A stretch of DNA of 64,000 nucleotides from Megalobrama amblycephala (lineage: Eukaryota > Chordata > Actinopteri > Cypriniformes > Xenocyprididae). The notes below the pieces were generated by a model. It was not told where the DNA came from. It made no database searches and saw only the letters and a list, made by a program, of their open reading frames with translations. Where the stretch lies: assembly GCF_018812025.1 (NCBI RefSeq), contig NC_063061.1:2116001-2180000 (forward strand). Reading direction: 5' to 3'. Positions 50,333 to 62,831 of the stretch are shown piece by piece (position 1 is the stretch's first letter; each line of letters opens with the position of its first letter). Made by a program: the position numbers and the translations under genes.

Positions 50333-50560
50333 AATCGACCCTCAGTCTGGAGGAAAAGCCCGTTTGTGTTCAGTTCCTGAGGAACACTCCACTCCAGCGA
50401 ACGGACTCCATTTGTGGGACAGTCATATGACTGCCATTAGTCACACGAGCTGCTTGGCAACGCCACTGCGCTCCGATTGGTCGATTTATTGCTGCGCTCC
50501 CCTCCGCGTTCCTGATTGGCTGATATTTTTGTTTATGGACCACGTGGTCAGAATGGCTGT
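50333..50560 (-). promoter_or_regulatory. fnip1: fnip1 core promoter and 5' UTR region
   Basis: Upstream of the exon 1 ATG the sequence is CpG-richer than its surroundings. It holds two CCAAT boxes in the sense of the gene (complement of ATTGG at 50476-50480 and 50515-50519). It also holds a 12-bp perfect palindrome, GACCACGTGGTC (50538-50549), with a CACGTG E-box core, and a 14-bp palindrome, CAGTCATATGACTG (50420-50433). There is no clear TATA box. CACGTG sites can bind TFE3/TFEB, USF or MYC; the flanking bases here are not the classic CLEAR form. Confidence 0.55.
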
Positions 50561-50619
50561 GTTGATGTTTTGGGGTTGAATTTAAATCCGATGCATTTCA
50601 TCTATATTATCAAAATCCA

Positions 50620-52150
50620 TTTCCGCCACAGATCATAAATCATAATTATGACACAAAAGGTCGAAATTATGACACACTAAATCATATTTATGAGATATTT
50701 ATGACATAAAAGTCTAATTTCGACTCTTTTTTTTATCTCATAATGACTTGTCATAATTATAGTAGTATATCATAATTTTGATTTTTTTTATAATAATTAT
50801 GACAAAAGATCAAAATGATGACAGTATTTTTAATCTCATAATTATAAGTAAAATGTCATAAGTATGTCACGAATATAACTTAGTATGTCATAATTGTGAC
50901 ACAAAGTTGAAATTATGACACACTAAGTCAAATTTATGAGGTTTAAAAAGTCGAAATTATGACATAAAAGTCTAATTTCGACTTTTTTATCTCATAATGA
51001 CTTGTCATAAATATAGTAGTATATCATAATTTTGATTTTTTCGTAATAATTATGACAAAAGCTCAAAATGTTGGTATTTTTAATCTCATAATTATGACTA
51101 AGTATGTCACAAATATGATTTAGTACGTCATAACTATGACACATAAAGTCGAAATTATGAAACTTATATTTATGAGATGAAGAGTTGAAATTATGATGTA
51201 AAAAGTCATAATCATGACATAAAAGTCATAATTTCGACGTTTTAAACCTCATAATTATTATGTAGTATGTCATATTTTTAACTTTTCATCTCATAATGAC
51301 TTGTCAATTATAGTATATCATAATTTTGATTTTTTTTTTTTTTTAATAATTATGACAAAAGCTCAAAATGATGAGTTGGTATTTTTAATCTCATAATTAT
51401 GGCTAAGTATGTCATGAATATGACTGACAATAAATCATATTTATGAGATGAAAAGTAGAAATCATGACATTAAAGTCTAATTTTAACTTTTTATCTCATA
51501 ATGACGTCATATAGTATATCATAATTTCTATTTTTTCTAAATTATGACAAAAGCTAAAAATGATGACTTGATATTTTTAATCTCATAAGTAAAATCTCAT
51601 AAGTATGTCACAAATATAATTTATGTCATAATTATGACACAAAGCTGAAATTATGACACACTAAGTCAAATTTATGAGGCTTAAAAATTATGACGTACAA
51701 AGTCATAATCATGGCATAAAAGTAATAATTATGACTAATTTAGACTTTTCCCTCATAATTTGACTTTTTAAACCTCATAATTATTACGTAGTATGTCAAT
51801 TTCAACTTATAATGACTTGTCATAATTACAGTATATCATAATTTCGATTTTTTTTTGTCATAATTATGACAAAAGCTCAAATGACAGTATTTTTAATCTC
51901 ATAATTATGACTGTCATGAATATAACTATATATAACACAAAGTCAAAATTATGACACACTAAATCATATTAATGAGATTGCTGACGTAAAAGTCATAATC
52001 ATAAGTCACAATTATGACTCATTTAGACTTTTCCTCATAATTTTGACTTTTAAACCTCATAATTATTACAGTATGTCATAATTTTATCATAATAATGACG
52101 TCAATTATAGTATATACAAAAGATCAAAATTATGACTTAGTGTGTAGTAT
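50620..52150. repeat. degenerate 21-bp-type array, upstream side of fnip1
   Basis: About 1.5 kb built from TCATAATTATGAC, AAGTCGAAATTATGAC and TTTTTATCTCATAA motifs in both orientations. It is the same family as 49080-49480, on the other side of the fnip1 promoter and exon 1. Copies are diverged and palindromic in part. Confidence 0.75.
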
Positions 52151-52696
52151 TTATGATTCAACAAAGCATGATTTTTCATAAAATATTCCACCCAATGCGA
52201 GGCATTAAACTCATGAGACACGAGCGTTTCATCCTGTTTTTGCACAAAAAGAGAATTCTGTAACTCAAGATCAGTTGCACAATATTCTTTATTTGTCTTT
52301 TAGTATTTGTTAATCTTTTACACATAAACATCTAATATAAATAATTTCATTTATAAGTTTCTCTTCCCATTAAATTACATGTAAAATGTCATATATTCCA
52401 CTTTAGCTGGCACTGCAAGGCATCGCTGGCTTCTCATTTTCATCATAAAATCATCAGTGAAGTGCAGATTACGTAACTTCATTTCACATATGTTCCATAA
52501 GAGGACGAGTTGTATATTTATCATCCCTGCTGTTTGCTTGAACAGTCTGACCCAGATAAATACATATTCATCACTCTTGAGGTCTTCAGGAGAACAGCAA
52601 AGCTAAAAACACTGCATGGACATTATATTCAGATAAAAATAAATATGTGTAGAAATCTAACGCTGTTCACTGCGAGTCTGAGTCGCCCTCTGCTGG
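52150..52696. other. intergenic/3' flank of the minus-strand gene
   Basis: Probable 3' untranslated sequence of the gene ending at 52697, with AATAAA-type signals on the minus strand in the AT-rich part (for example TTTATT near 52288). No other feature. Confidence 0.35.
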
Positions 52697-55600
52697 TCAG
52701 ATTTGCTCCCGATCAAACTGCACTTGTGCTGAAGTGCTCTCAGATGGTGGAGAGGATCTATAAAGAACAGAAACACATGCCGAAGGGATCATGAATCCCC
52801 TTTCAGTGTCAAAAGTGTCTCTATGGGGAATAAGGAAGAGAGTTACCGGTTTGGCAGGAAACGTAAACGAGCGCGTTTGTTTCAGTCTGTGGAAAAAGGA
52901 TTCTCTCTCACACTCGTCTGCAAAGACAAAGAATCTCACAGGCCCAGAGGGAATATCTGAGGATTCCTCTGATCTCGGCTGAACCCGCTCGTCCCGCTGC
53001 TCTGTCTTATCACGTCTATGGCTTGACACGTTTCGAACCCTCACAATATCACTGAACGTCACTTTTCTGCATTTTATTAGTTTTCTCTTCTCTGCAAAAC
53101 ACTGAAAAGAAAATGTTCTCATTATCCTGTGGATGTTATGATACTGTACACACACAGTTTGAGTATTAATCACCTTTTTCCCAGCAGGGGACAGAATGAC
53201 AGGTCTGGTGTTCACAGGTGTTCTCTCCTGCACTGATCTCAAGGAAACAGATCTGTCATGTGATCTACTGTAACTGACACACGGAGAGAAACATGTACCT
53301 GATGCTACACCTGAGGCCGAGCGGTCAGAGGACACACGTGCAGGAGACAGCCTGAGAAATACAGCATATCATCTTTGAGATGAGCAGATCAGCACACATG
53401 TATACAGCAGAAAAATTTTATAGAAATATTGAAAATCAAATATTACTGAAAGATTTTCTAAGCATATTGTGTAGTTGTGCTTGGAGTCCAATGTTTAATT
53501 TGTGACGAAACGCAATGAAACATGACAAATTGTGACAATTTTTGGCCAGAAATTATGAAAATATGCAAAAACAAGAGAGAACAAACTAAATATTAATAAA
53601 TATTATGTTGTAGTCAATGAATGCATTTTCCTCAGTTTTTTGTTTTTCTGTGCATTTTTTATTTTTGCATAGTAAAATAAAATCTGTAGCTATAGGTTTG
53701 TCAAATAATTTTGTCAGATAAAAAATTTAACCAAGTTTAATGTTTTGTTCTTCCCTCATATTTAAAATATAAAAAGATTAACTATTAAATTAAATATTAA
53801 TAATAAAATATAATTAAATTATTAAAATCATATTAAATATTATATTTTAATATTAATTTTGAAAACAAAACAAAAAATTTATATATATTAATATAATAAA
53901 TTAAAATATATTAAATATTAATATAAATTTGTAGGGTATTTGAAAACAAATCTCCTCTTTTGGACACTGCAACTACAGTCAAACCTAAATTTATTCAGAC
54001 ATCTTGAACATTTCATTCATTAATGGTATATAAAAATAATGGTAATAAAATATGACAAGATCTCAGAGTTAAACTGTGTCAGAAAAAAATTAATCTTAAT
54101 TATGTCAGATAACACTTAAGCAAAACATGGTCAAAGTGTCTGAATAATTTTTGGTTCCAAATTTGTATCAATTTTACTGGTATCCCACTGAATGAAGAAT
54201 GTTTGGGTTTAATATGTCACAGTTTACTTTATTTTGCTATCCTTACTTACAGAAATGAACTATAGTGTCCTGAACCCACTAGTAAAAATATACCAAAAAT
54301 GTCTTAATAATTTTTGGTTTGACTGTGTATATTTTATATTTTATATACACACATATATATATATATATATATATTACACACATACACATACACATACATG
54401 TACACATACAGTTCTTTCTGGTTCTCAAATCTGATTGGCTGAGAGCCATGTGATATTCTAGTGATCCACCGTATTTTTACAAATACTACACTTGTCGTAC
54501 CACAAACTGTAGTTTTAAGAGTTTTTTAGGTGAGAATGTAGTTGTTTAGACCTGAAATATGTGACTCTTATTTAATCATAGCGCCTATTTTATGATTTGT
54601 TTAGATGTTTTCGGAGATGCGAGCTCCAGGCCGTCAGCGGACGTTCAGTGCTCGAGTACCCGCCGAGAACAGCTTCATCTCAGCCAGTGCTTTGGGGATT
54701 TGCTGCTGGCTATTATAGTGGTTAAACATGAGATATAATTCATTTTGGGTACATGAAACAGTCTTTGGTCTTATTAATCTATTACTTGTTCCAGAGCAGA
54801 TCAAATTGGGCTATGTTAAATTAATAATTTAATATTAAGGCTATTTTTAACTTACATCCTGTAAAGCACTGCTTTTGTACGCTTGACTGAATTGTACAAT
54901 TGTGTTTATTTCCTTGTCATTTATATTAGCTATTGTTGTTAATATAAATATTATTTCATATAAATAATATGTTGTATTCAGTATTGAGAAAGGGTCCATT
55001 AGTGCGTAATATGGATTGAGTGAAAGTTACATTAATACACCATTAGATGGCGGCAAATTTTACGAGTGAATGAGTCAGTCGCAAGAGACTTTTAAATTGA
55101 AAGGACTTTTGTAAACAAAGGACATTGTTTTAGTTGTTTTTGCGCTGTATGTTATGGAAAATTCCCTTAACTGTAAAAAGGACTAATGCAAAGATCGCTT
55201 TCCTCAGCGGAGATTCAAACAGATTTTTATAATGGATATAATATTATGGACATCAACCTGAAGAGCGAATGTTATATCAGACACAGGTAATGCTCGCTCA
55301 GGCGATCTCTCTATCTAATACTGTACAGAATACAGTGAGTTTCAATGAAACAACATTCATTCGTTACTAGCTCTAAAGTGATGTTTTATAATTAGTCACA
55401 CTCGTAGCCATGCAAAAATATGGCTGTAGATCAACACACTGTAATTACCTACAGTCGAACCACAGCCGTGCTGATATACAGCCATAACACACGGCTACGG
55501 GTGTGATATTGTTCATATTTATATATATATACACTTCTCAAACCCATTGGTGTAAATATGTGTGTATAAAAGCTTTACCTAACGGGTGACAAAGAAAATT

Positions 55601-58600
55601 CTCTCTCTTTCTCTTCAGCAGGGTCTAATGACAGTTCTGCAGGAAATGAACGAGAAACAGCCTTTCATGCACTGAAACGTTTGTGTGAAATGATCAGATC
55701 TGAATGAAACGCAGCCATGATGACACACCGAGAATGGAGGAGAGGTTTGGAAGCGGCTGCAGAGCGATATCCTGCGCGTGACTGAGATCAAGAAGAGTGG
55801 AGTTCTTCACACCGTCCATCAGTCCATCTCCAGGTAAAGCACTTCCTCCATCTGAGAGACACACAAACAAGTTTACAGTTAATAATGTTCAATGAAAACA
55901 CTAGAAACACTGTATTTAATGAATTGTACTGAGATGAAGGGCTTTGGCTTGAATTAAGAATTATCATTCCAAACCCATATGCTGTTATTTTTTCTGTGGC
56001 ATCCTAAAGGAAACACTCTGAAGAATCTTTAGCATCTTATAGAAACTGCATCTTGGAACAACTGTAATGTTTGGGTGAAGTAAACTACTAACGTATTAAT
56101 TATACCATAATTGTCAGCTCTGCGAAACTCCTCGATGGATGAAAGCGTCGAGTCCTCGTCTGAAGCTGGAGAATCGACATCCAAGCAATCCAATAGGAAG
56201 CTGGAGACACCGGAGGGCATCACTATACCTGCTCAGCGACAGAGAACGGGTTTTCACATCCTGTGAGGAAACAAAACCGCGCAAAACACTGAACTGGGAG
56301 CTTCAGAACCAACTTGTGGAGTCCTGGCTGAAGTCCTCAGAGGCGCCGGCAGCAGACGTGCCCTGCTGAGAGCAGACGAGAGTATAGTTACGCTCTTTAT
56401 CCTCCGTACGGATGTCCACAACAACTCCTAGATAGAGTTCAGTCAGTGACATCAGAGCTCTCGTACCTCGCCATGAGCTGAAGTCAACGTTCCTCCATTC
56501 AGACATCTTCCATCTGCCTTCATTACTCTGAAACTTGAAATGCACACAATATGACAATGGAAATAAAGAAACATTATGCATCTTACCACTTTGTGCTGGC
56601 GTTCACGTCAGAATGATCATATTTATGCTTTAGCTACCCTAAGTTTCCACCCAGGCCCTCTAATAATTTGTAATTATTACGTACACTAATTTGTGATCGC
56701 CTCAGTCTGCTATAAAACTCAAATGAAACCGGCTGCAGACTTCATCCCTGTATTATAGTCTGCGTTATTCCGCGTGTTCATCCATAGCAGCACAGCGACA
56801 GAATGTGTGCATTTATTGACAGATTGTTTTGATATCTGCATCTGTGGAGTTTTTTGTCATAAATGCAGTTTACTTAATATAATGTGGGAGGCATTCAAGA
56901 CGGTTTCCTATCCACTGTCCAATCTGGGCTTATTTAATTATTTATGATCATTATTTATTTATTTATTCTTGCTATAGTTCATACTTCAGTGCAATAAAAT
57001 TCTTAAAAGTTGTCATTTTATAATAAATCCAAAAGCAAAACAAACAAAAAGAACTATATAAGGGCGTGGAAATGGCAAATAAGCTAATGAGTGGTCCTCT
57101 GCAGCCATCTACTGGTTAATTTCATGTCATTTTTTTGTTAAAAGTGTTTGTTTTCCACCAGATGACAGAAATCCTCCACTAAAGCCCTGAGTTTAATTCA
57201 TTTTTTTACGTGTATGCTAGTTGTTGCTTACTTCATTTGACTCGTACGTGTACACAGGAATTCGACACATGCGCAGTTTTGAGCAATCTCTCGCCACGAG
57301 TTACAATCCATGTAAATATATTTGTATTCTTTCATGCTAGAGTACAAATGAAGGCACTTTCTAACCTCTTCACACAATCTGTCGTCTATATAGGCCTCCA
57401 TCGTCGCTGTAGCTTGCATGTGTTCTGGTCTGTTCTGTTTATGCGGTTTTTCTTTGACTACCTTGTGAATCGACGCCCCCAGGACACGACTGCCACCTTG
57501 TGGATAAACTAATTACTGCAAAAAATTAAATGCGCATGTGCGACCTACAAAGTACGCGCAGTGACTAAAATCCGGCGGTGCGCGTACAGTACGCACATAC
57601 TCTTCTGAAGACGAAATTCGTAAAAAGTGAAGTATTCTTTGGGCTTAAAGCATGACACATTTTCCATATTATCTACACGAATTAAATGTGTTTAAATCTT
57701 CTTTAAAGTTAATTTTACTGCACAAATGCAGAGTTTAAAAAAACAAGTGTTTAAAACATTAGGCCTACATGTGTTGAAAAAAATATTTGAAAAATATTTT
57801 ATATTGCCAATCTAGACAATTACTGTAATATAACGTTTGTATATAATCTTAATGTAGATATTAGCTGGTTATTTAAAATGATTAGAAATTAATTCAGTAT
57901 GGATTGACTTGATAAGTAGGCTAGTGTTGTTCATGCCCACATTAGTATACAAACAATAGGGTAGAGTGGGGTAAAACGCCCCCCACCTGTTTTTCTCAAA
58001 ATAAGCACTAGAGGTAGTCAATATACATTTTCACTGTTGCTATGCACTGCGGTTGACAACGGGGATAAACAAATCTTCTTGGAGAAGCTGACACCAGCGA
58101 CGTATTTGAAGAGAAGAGGATTACATGATAAGCACTATAATTTTCAGATATTAGTAAACAAGTGTTTAAGAGGATATTGTTCTGCAGGATATCACAGTGA
58201 TGTATGATAGATGAATAGTGAAGTCTGTAGTTTGAGAGGATATGTTATTTATAAGGAATATAATTATATTTAAAAAATTAAACTTTTTTTTAAAAAGTCG
58301 TAGCTTGTGGGGTAAAACGCCCCCCAGAGGGCATAGTTTCTCTCTATCATAATTACTATAATAACATATTTCTGTCTATCAAATCCTTTGTTTTACACTT
58401 AATGCAGTATAACTAGGTGGTAAAATCAAAATATTTAAACAAAATTAAAGAAAATAAAATAAAAATTACCTCAAGTGAGCATTAGGCTAGCTTGATAGCA
58501 CAGTTAGCTCACTGATGGAAGGTGGTTAGGTGACCCAATGAAATTGGGTGGCTTTTAATGCATTTATTGGATATATTTTACTACATAAATATACAAATGT

Positions 58601-59533
58601 ATAAGTTTAATATTTATTTAGGGTTTTCTGTTTGTCTTGGTGATAGTGGTGAACAAATACATCAATTATCAAATGTTACAAATTTGGATATGTTGGATAT
58701 TCCTCAAATAAATATTAAAAATATTAAATATATAGGCCTATACATATTGATACATTACTTGCCTTTTACTTTTAGAGATTAAAAACGAGTCTGTTCATTT
58801 TGCTGTTGATCTATGAAGCAAACTGGCTGGTAAAGAAAAGGGGGCATTTTACCCCACCTTGGGGGGCGTTTTACCCCACCGCTGGGGCAAAACGCCCCCT
58901 TTGTACAAAAATATTTTCAGTCAAAATACTAATTAATTATGAAGGCTGAGCAATTTTAATATTTGGTGAATAACTCCTGCCATAGTCACTCAAAACCGGG
59001 ATGGCAATTCTAGTCACATTTATGTTTTGTTTCACTGTAATGTCACATTTTCCTTAAGGGGGGCGTTTTCCCCCACTCTACCCTATATTATTATTTATTA
59101 TTATGAAATCATACCCTCATTTGGGGGCTGAGCCCCACTAATAATGAAATCCTAGAATCACCCCTGGTGTAAAGCAAACAGTCCTGCTGAGCAAACATTA
59201 CATAATATTTAATAACAACAACTCATGATTCGTTCAGCTCGGCAGGTTTAACTTTACTAGAAATCGTTTTGTAAATAATCGCACCTGTCTTTGTTGCATC
59301 CATATCCTTTTAACTTAGAAAGCTGGCGACCTCGAGGAGCACTTCGACTGCGTTTAGAGCCGTGTGTTTGGAAATCTAGGAGTTAAAATGACATTTATAA
59401 CGAGTCGATGATTAAGGCAGAATTAGAGCTAAACACCGAGTCTCGTACAGGAGAATGACGGGGCAGCTGCAGCTCTCATCGGCGTCACTTTGCGCCCGGC
59501 GCTGCTTGCTCTGGAGGATCTCCTGACAGTCAT
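52697..59533 (-). CDS. nine-exon gene upstream of fnip1; meikin candidate
   Basis: I assembled nine in-phase exons on the minus strand: 59533-59449, 59375-59285, 56527-56467, 56365-56310, 56200-56106, 55851-55729, 55636-55579, 53351-53174 and 53101-52697, giving 383 residues. The protein starts MTVRRSSRASSAGRKV with a basic first 60 residues. A Ser/Asp/Glu-rich middle follows (DSPASDEDSTLSSIEEF). Then come proline-directed sites (SLSPVRLSPAR, RTPVNTRPVILSP) and a last exon with the RVxF-type PP1-docking motif KVTF (262-265) and an SSP Polo-box-type motif (365-367). I did not recognise a family by sequence. In human, MEIKIN (373 residues, binds CENP-C and PLK1 at meiotic kinetochores) lies next to FNIP1 on the same strand, so meikin is the best guess. 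The exon 4/5 junction is the least sure: donors at 56310 or 56314 pair with acceptors at 56200 or 56165/56159, all in frame. Confidence 0.5.
53974..54329. mobile_element. short Tc1-like MITE in intron 8 of the candidate gene
   Basis: The left end TACAGTCAAACCTAAATTTA and the right end (complement TACACAGTCAAACCAAAAAT) are inverted. TA-type flanks. Non-coding. Confidence 0.6.
54330..54408. repeat. TA/CA microsatellite
   Basis: (TA)n and (CA)n with ACATAC steps, adjoining the MITE. Confidence 0.85.
54410..55575. other. intron 7/8 region with unassigned repeat-like sequence
   Basis: Contains TGATTGGCTGAGAGCC near 54432 and a CAGCCGTGCTGATATACAGCC...CACGGCTACGGG block near 55465-55502, which suggest an old DNA transposon. 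No clean ends were found. Confidence 0.3.
56585..57950. other. intron 2 of the candidate gene, unassigned
   Basis: AT-rich sequence without exons. A CpG-bearing stretch at about 57530-57600 (GCGCATGTGCG, TACGCGCAG, GTGCGCGTAC) may be the edge of an old DNA element. Confidence 0.3.
57959..59083. mobile_element. non-autonomous DNA element with TA flanks
   Basis: Begins GGGTAGAGTGGGGTAAAACG and ends with the inverse complement (CGTTTTCCCCCACTCTACCC). It is flanked by TA at 57957-57958 and 59084-59085. Further copies of GGGGTAAAACGCCCCCC lie inside (about 58310-58325 and 58850-58905). Tc1/mariner-type duplication; no transposase. It lies in intron 2 of the candidate gene. Confidence 0.7.
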
Positions 59534-59630
59534 GCTGGAGACACTGTTACTCTACAACACTGAATCAGCAGCGCTACTTTGTTACCGGTAGTGCTGTCCT
59601 TAAAGTGGGCGTGGTCCACGCTCGAGGAAC

Positions 59631-59643
59631 GTAACCAAGCAAC
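59631..59643. promoter_or_regulatory. RFX X-box upstream of the meikin candidate
   Basis: GTAACCAAGCAAC matches the RFX consensus GTNRCC/RGYAAC with a one-base spacer at every defined position. It lies 98 bp before the proposed ATG, beside a KLF/GC-type GGGCGTGG (about 59608-59615). RFX2 drives many germline and ciliary genes in vertebrates. Confidence 0.5.
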
Positions 59644-60180
59644 GCGAGTAACGCATTAGTCCTACTGCAAAATAATAATCACTAGAACGCTATTTTTAGT
59701 GCTCGTCTAGTATGAGTAGAATAATAATAAACAACTTGAAAACACTAATACAAATAATCGTTCTTAATGTTATTAAGTTGAAGAGTTTATTTGACATCAT
59801 CAAAATATTGAAAGAAAATGTGCTAATAAAGGCAATAGCGATAGAAAAATATCAGGAACATTTGGAGGAGTCAGGTTTGGGAATTACTTTTGGGGTTTCT
59901 GCCTTCTTCAGTGGAGTAAAAAACATTCATATTCAGAATTATCTACAATATTTGTTATCGTGGTAGCTGTATATATTTCCCTAATCTAATACATGTTTTC
60001 CACTGTAATTTTACCACACACGAAAGCAATTTGAAAACAGTGTTTTGGTGCATGTTGGTTTAGATATTGGCATGAAAGGCCTATACTGTCTCTCCGCTGA
60101 AGTTAGTCTCTTCTCAGCTTTGATCAAAGGAAGAAGTACAGAGAGTTTCAGATTACTGTCAGTAAACTTTACTGCATATA

Positions 60181-61118
60181 CAGTACAGTCCAAAAGTTTG
60201 GAACCACTAAGATTTTTAATGTTTTTAAAAGAAGTTTCGTCTGCTCACCAAGGCTACATTTATTTAATTAAAAATACAGTAAAAACAGTAATATTGTGAA
60301 ATATTATTACAATTTAAAATAACTGTGTACTATTTAAATATATTTGACAAAGTAATTTATTCCTGTGATCAAAGCTGAATTTTCAGCATCGTTACTCCAG
60401 TCTTCAGTGTCACATGATCCTTCAGAAATCATTCTAATATGCTGATCTGCTGCTCAATAAACATTTATGATTATTTTCAATGTTGAAAACAGTTGTGTAC
60501 TTTTTTTTTCAGGATTCCTTGATGAATAGAAAGTTCAAAAGAACAGCATTTATCTGAAATACAAAGCTTCTGTAGCATTATACACTACCGTTCAAAAGTT
60601 TGGGGTCAGTAAGAATTTTTATTTTTATTTTTTTGAAAAGAATTTAAAGAAATGAATACTTTTATTCAGCAAGGATGCATTAAATCAATCAAAAGTGGCA
60701 GTAAAGACATTTATAATGTTACAAAAGATTAGATTTCAGATAAACACTGTTCTTTTGAACTTTCTATTCATCAAATAATCCTGAAAAAAAATATTGTACA
60801 CAAATATTTTGTACAATTGTACACATTAAATGTTTCTTGAGCAGCAGATCAGCATATTAGAATGATTTCTGAAGGATCATGTGACACTGAAGACTGGAGT
60901 AATGATGCTGAAAATTCAGCTTTGCATCACAGGAATAAATTACTTTGTGAAATATATTCAAATAGAAAACAGTTATTTTAAATTGTAATAATATTTCACA
61001 ATATTACTGTTTTTTACTGTATTTTTAATTAAATAAATGTAGCCTTGGTGAGCAGACGAAACTTCTTTTAAAAACATTAAAAATCTTAGTGGTTCCAAAC
61101 TTTTGGACTGTACTGTAC
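60181..61118. mobile_element. Tc1-like fold-back element
   Basis: The left end TACAGTCCAAAAGTTTGGAA and the right end TTCCAAACTTTTGGACTGTA are perfect complements. Arms of about 400 bp are inverted copies around a loop that contains a second terminal-like motif (ACACTACCGTTCAAAAG near 60584-60600). No coding capacity. Confidence 0.85.
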
Positions 61119-62520
61119 CTGTAGCACTGACATTAATCGAGTACATTTGTACATTTGGTAAATTTGGCCTGTTTAAGCAGCATAATATGGTTACAGTTTT
61201 TATTAGGTTAATATTATGAAACATCATTTCCATGTTGTTCGCTCCGTTAGGTTAACCTGTTTAACCTGTTTTGGGGTGGGACAGACAGAGAGAATAGTAG
61301 GAAGTGAAGAGAAAGAAGTGAAAGTTTGCTGTTGTTTTTCCGACTTCATTTTGGATAACTCTAAACTTTTAATTTTATTTTTTTTATTTGTGTTAAGTAA
61401 ATGTTTTAAAACATTGGTTCTGTGTGTTAAGTGTAATTTAGTTTTTTTGATTGTTTTTTTATTTTCATCATTTGGACATCAAAATCGAGCTTCTCCAGTT
61501 TCATCTCATTGTCCATTAGGACACAAAACACACAAGATCTTCAAGTGAAAGATTGAAACAAGGTTGGTCTAGTCTAATGGCACTAATGTACAGTTTGCTG
61601 TAACTTGTATTTGAATTTGCCAGTAAGTGATCCATTGAAATGAAAACTGAACAAAATTAAACTGAAACTAGGCGAAAACTGAAAGTATATATATATAACT
61701 GTAAATGTAAATTATTTTTAAGACTTTGTTTGGAATAAAAACACGTGAGCTTGTGATTATTTAAGCAATATGTGACACCCTTGTTCATTTCGAGTGCTTT
61801 ACTTTAATAAGCTATAGAAAACATGAATGAACATTAGGGTACAACGGGGCTAAAGGCACACTGGGGTAAAAGGCGCATTTGACTTTATTCTCTTTTAAAC
61901 CACTAGATGGCACAAAAATTCAGCTCAGTACTTTTCTTAACATCTGCTTTTCAAGATGCATGGAAAAATTTGGCTGATCTTTGATGTGATTGCAGACAGC
62001 AAGATTAAAGGCAAAATATGTAAGAATTTTGCAGTAAAATATCCAAAAACCACTAGGCCAGTGTTATATATTTTGTTCAGTTGAGTACTTGCAATATCCC
62101 AAATGTTTCCAACTATTTGTAAATCGTGAGAAAATCGTGATTTTAACCCGTCATACCTGCATTATCCTCAGTTTCTGAGGGTTGCATGGAATTGTCATAT
62201 TCAGTTTTATTTTGTAGAAACCATGGAAAGACGCTTTAATGTTACATGTTTTAATTTAACAACTGTTTTGATATATTTATAGACAGAAAATGAATTGTTG
62301 TTATATAGCTCAACATGTTTAATCTTAGTGTTTAAATCAAGTTTTCTTGATTTACCGAGAGTACCTTTTACTATGCCTCAGAGAAAAACAAACTATTAAG
62401 TAATACAGCATTTTCTCCATCATACAATATGTTTTAAAATGAATTGCATGTCATTTATCAACACAATCATCCAGCATTTAATATGATATTGTAAAATGGA
62501 TCTATCTTACTGCAGTGTGT
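61119..62520. other. intergenic, one transposon-end fragment
   Basis: At about 61834-61885 is AGGGTACAACGGGGCTAAAGG, a relative of the end of the element at 57959 but without a partner. Otherwise AT-rich with no gene seen. The ORF at 61216-61548 is low-complexity and not supported. Confidence 0.35.
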
Positions 62521-62831
62521 AATGCTGTGTTCACACCAAAAGCGAATAGAGCGTCTGGCGCGAATGATTTCAATGTTAAGTCAATGTAAAGACGCGTTTA
62601 CGCGCGTCTGGAGGTCTTGCGGCGCGGATGAGGCGTTTAGCGCGGCGCGGAAGACGCGAATTGAGCGTTTCGCGCGAATGGTGCTTTTTGTGCATTTAGT
62701 GTTTGACGCGAATTCGCGTCTGACGCCCGAGTTGAAAAATTTGAACTTTGGCGTAAATTCGCGCCGCGTTAACCAATCAGGAGCCTGCTTGCTGCTGTGG
62801 CGGCAGGCCCGCCCGGAGTCACTCATTCAAA

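Noticed and set aside
52697..53335. Single-exon 212-codon minus-strand gene
   Set aside because: It reads through an intron (53173-53102) with good GT-AG sites; the two exons are in phase with each other when that intron is removed.
56303..56581. Single continuous exon starting MSEWRNVDFSSWR
   Set aside because: It reads across a strong donor (GCGAG|GTACG at 56467/56466) and an acceptor at 56366; splicing here keeps phase with upstream exons, whereas the continuous reading does not join to exon 2 of the model.
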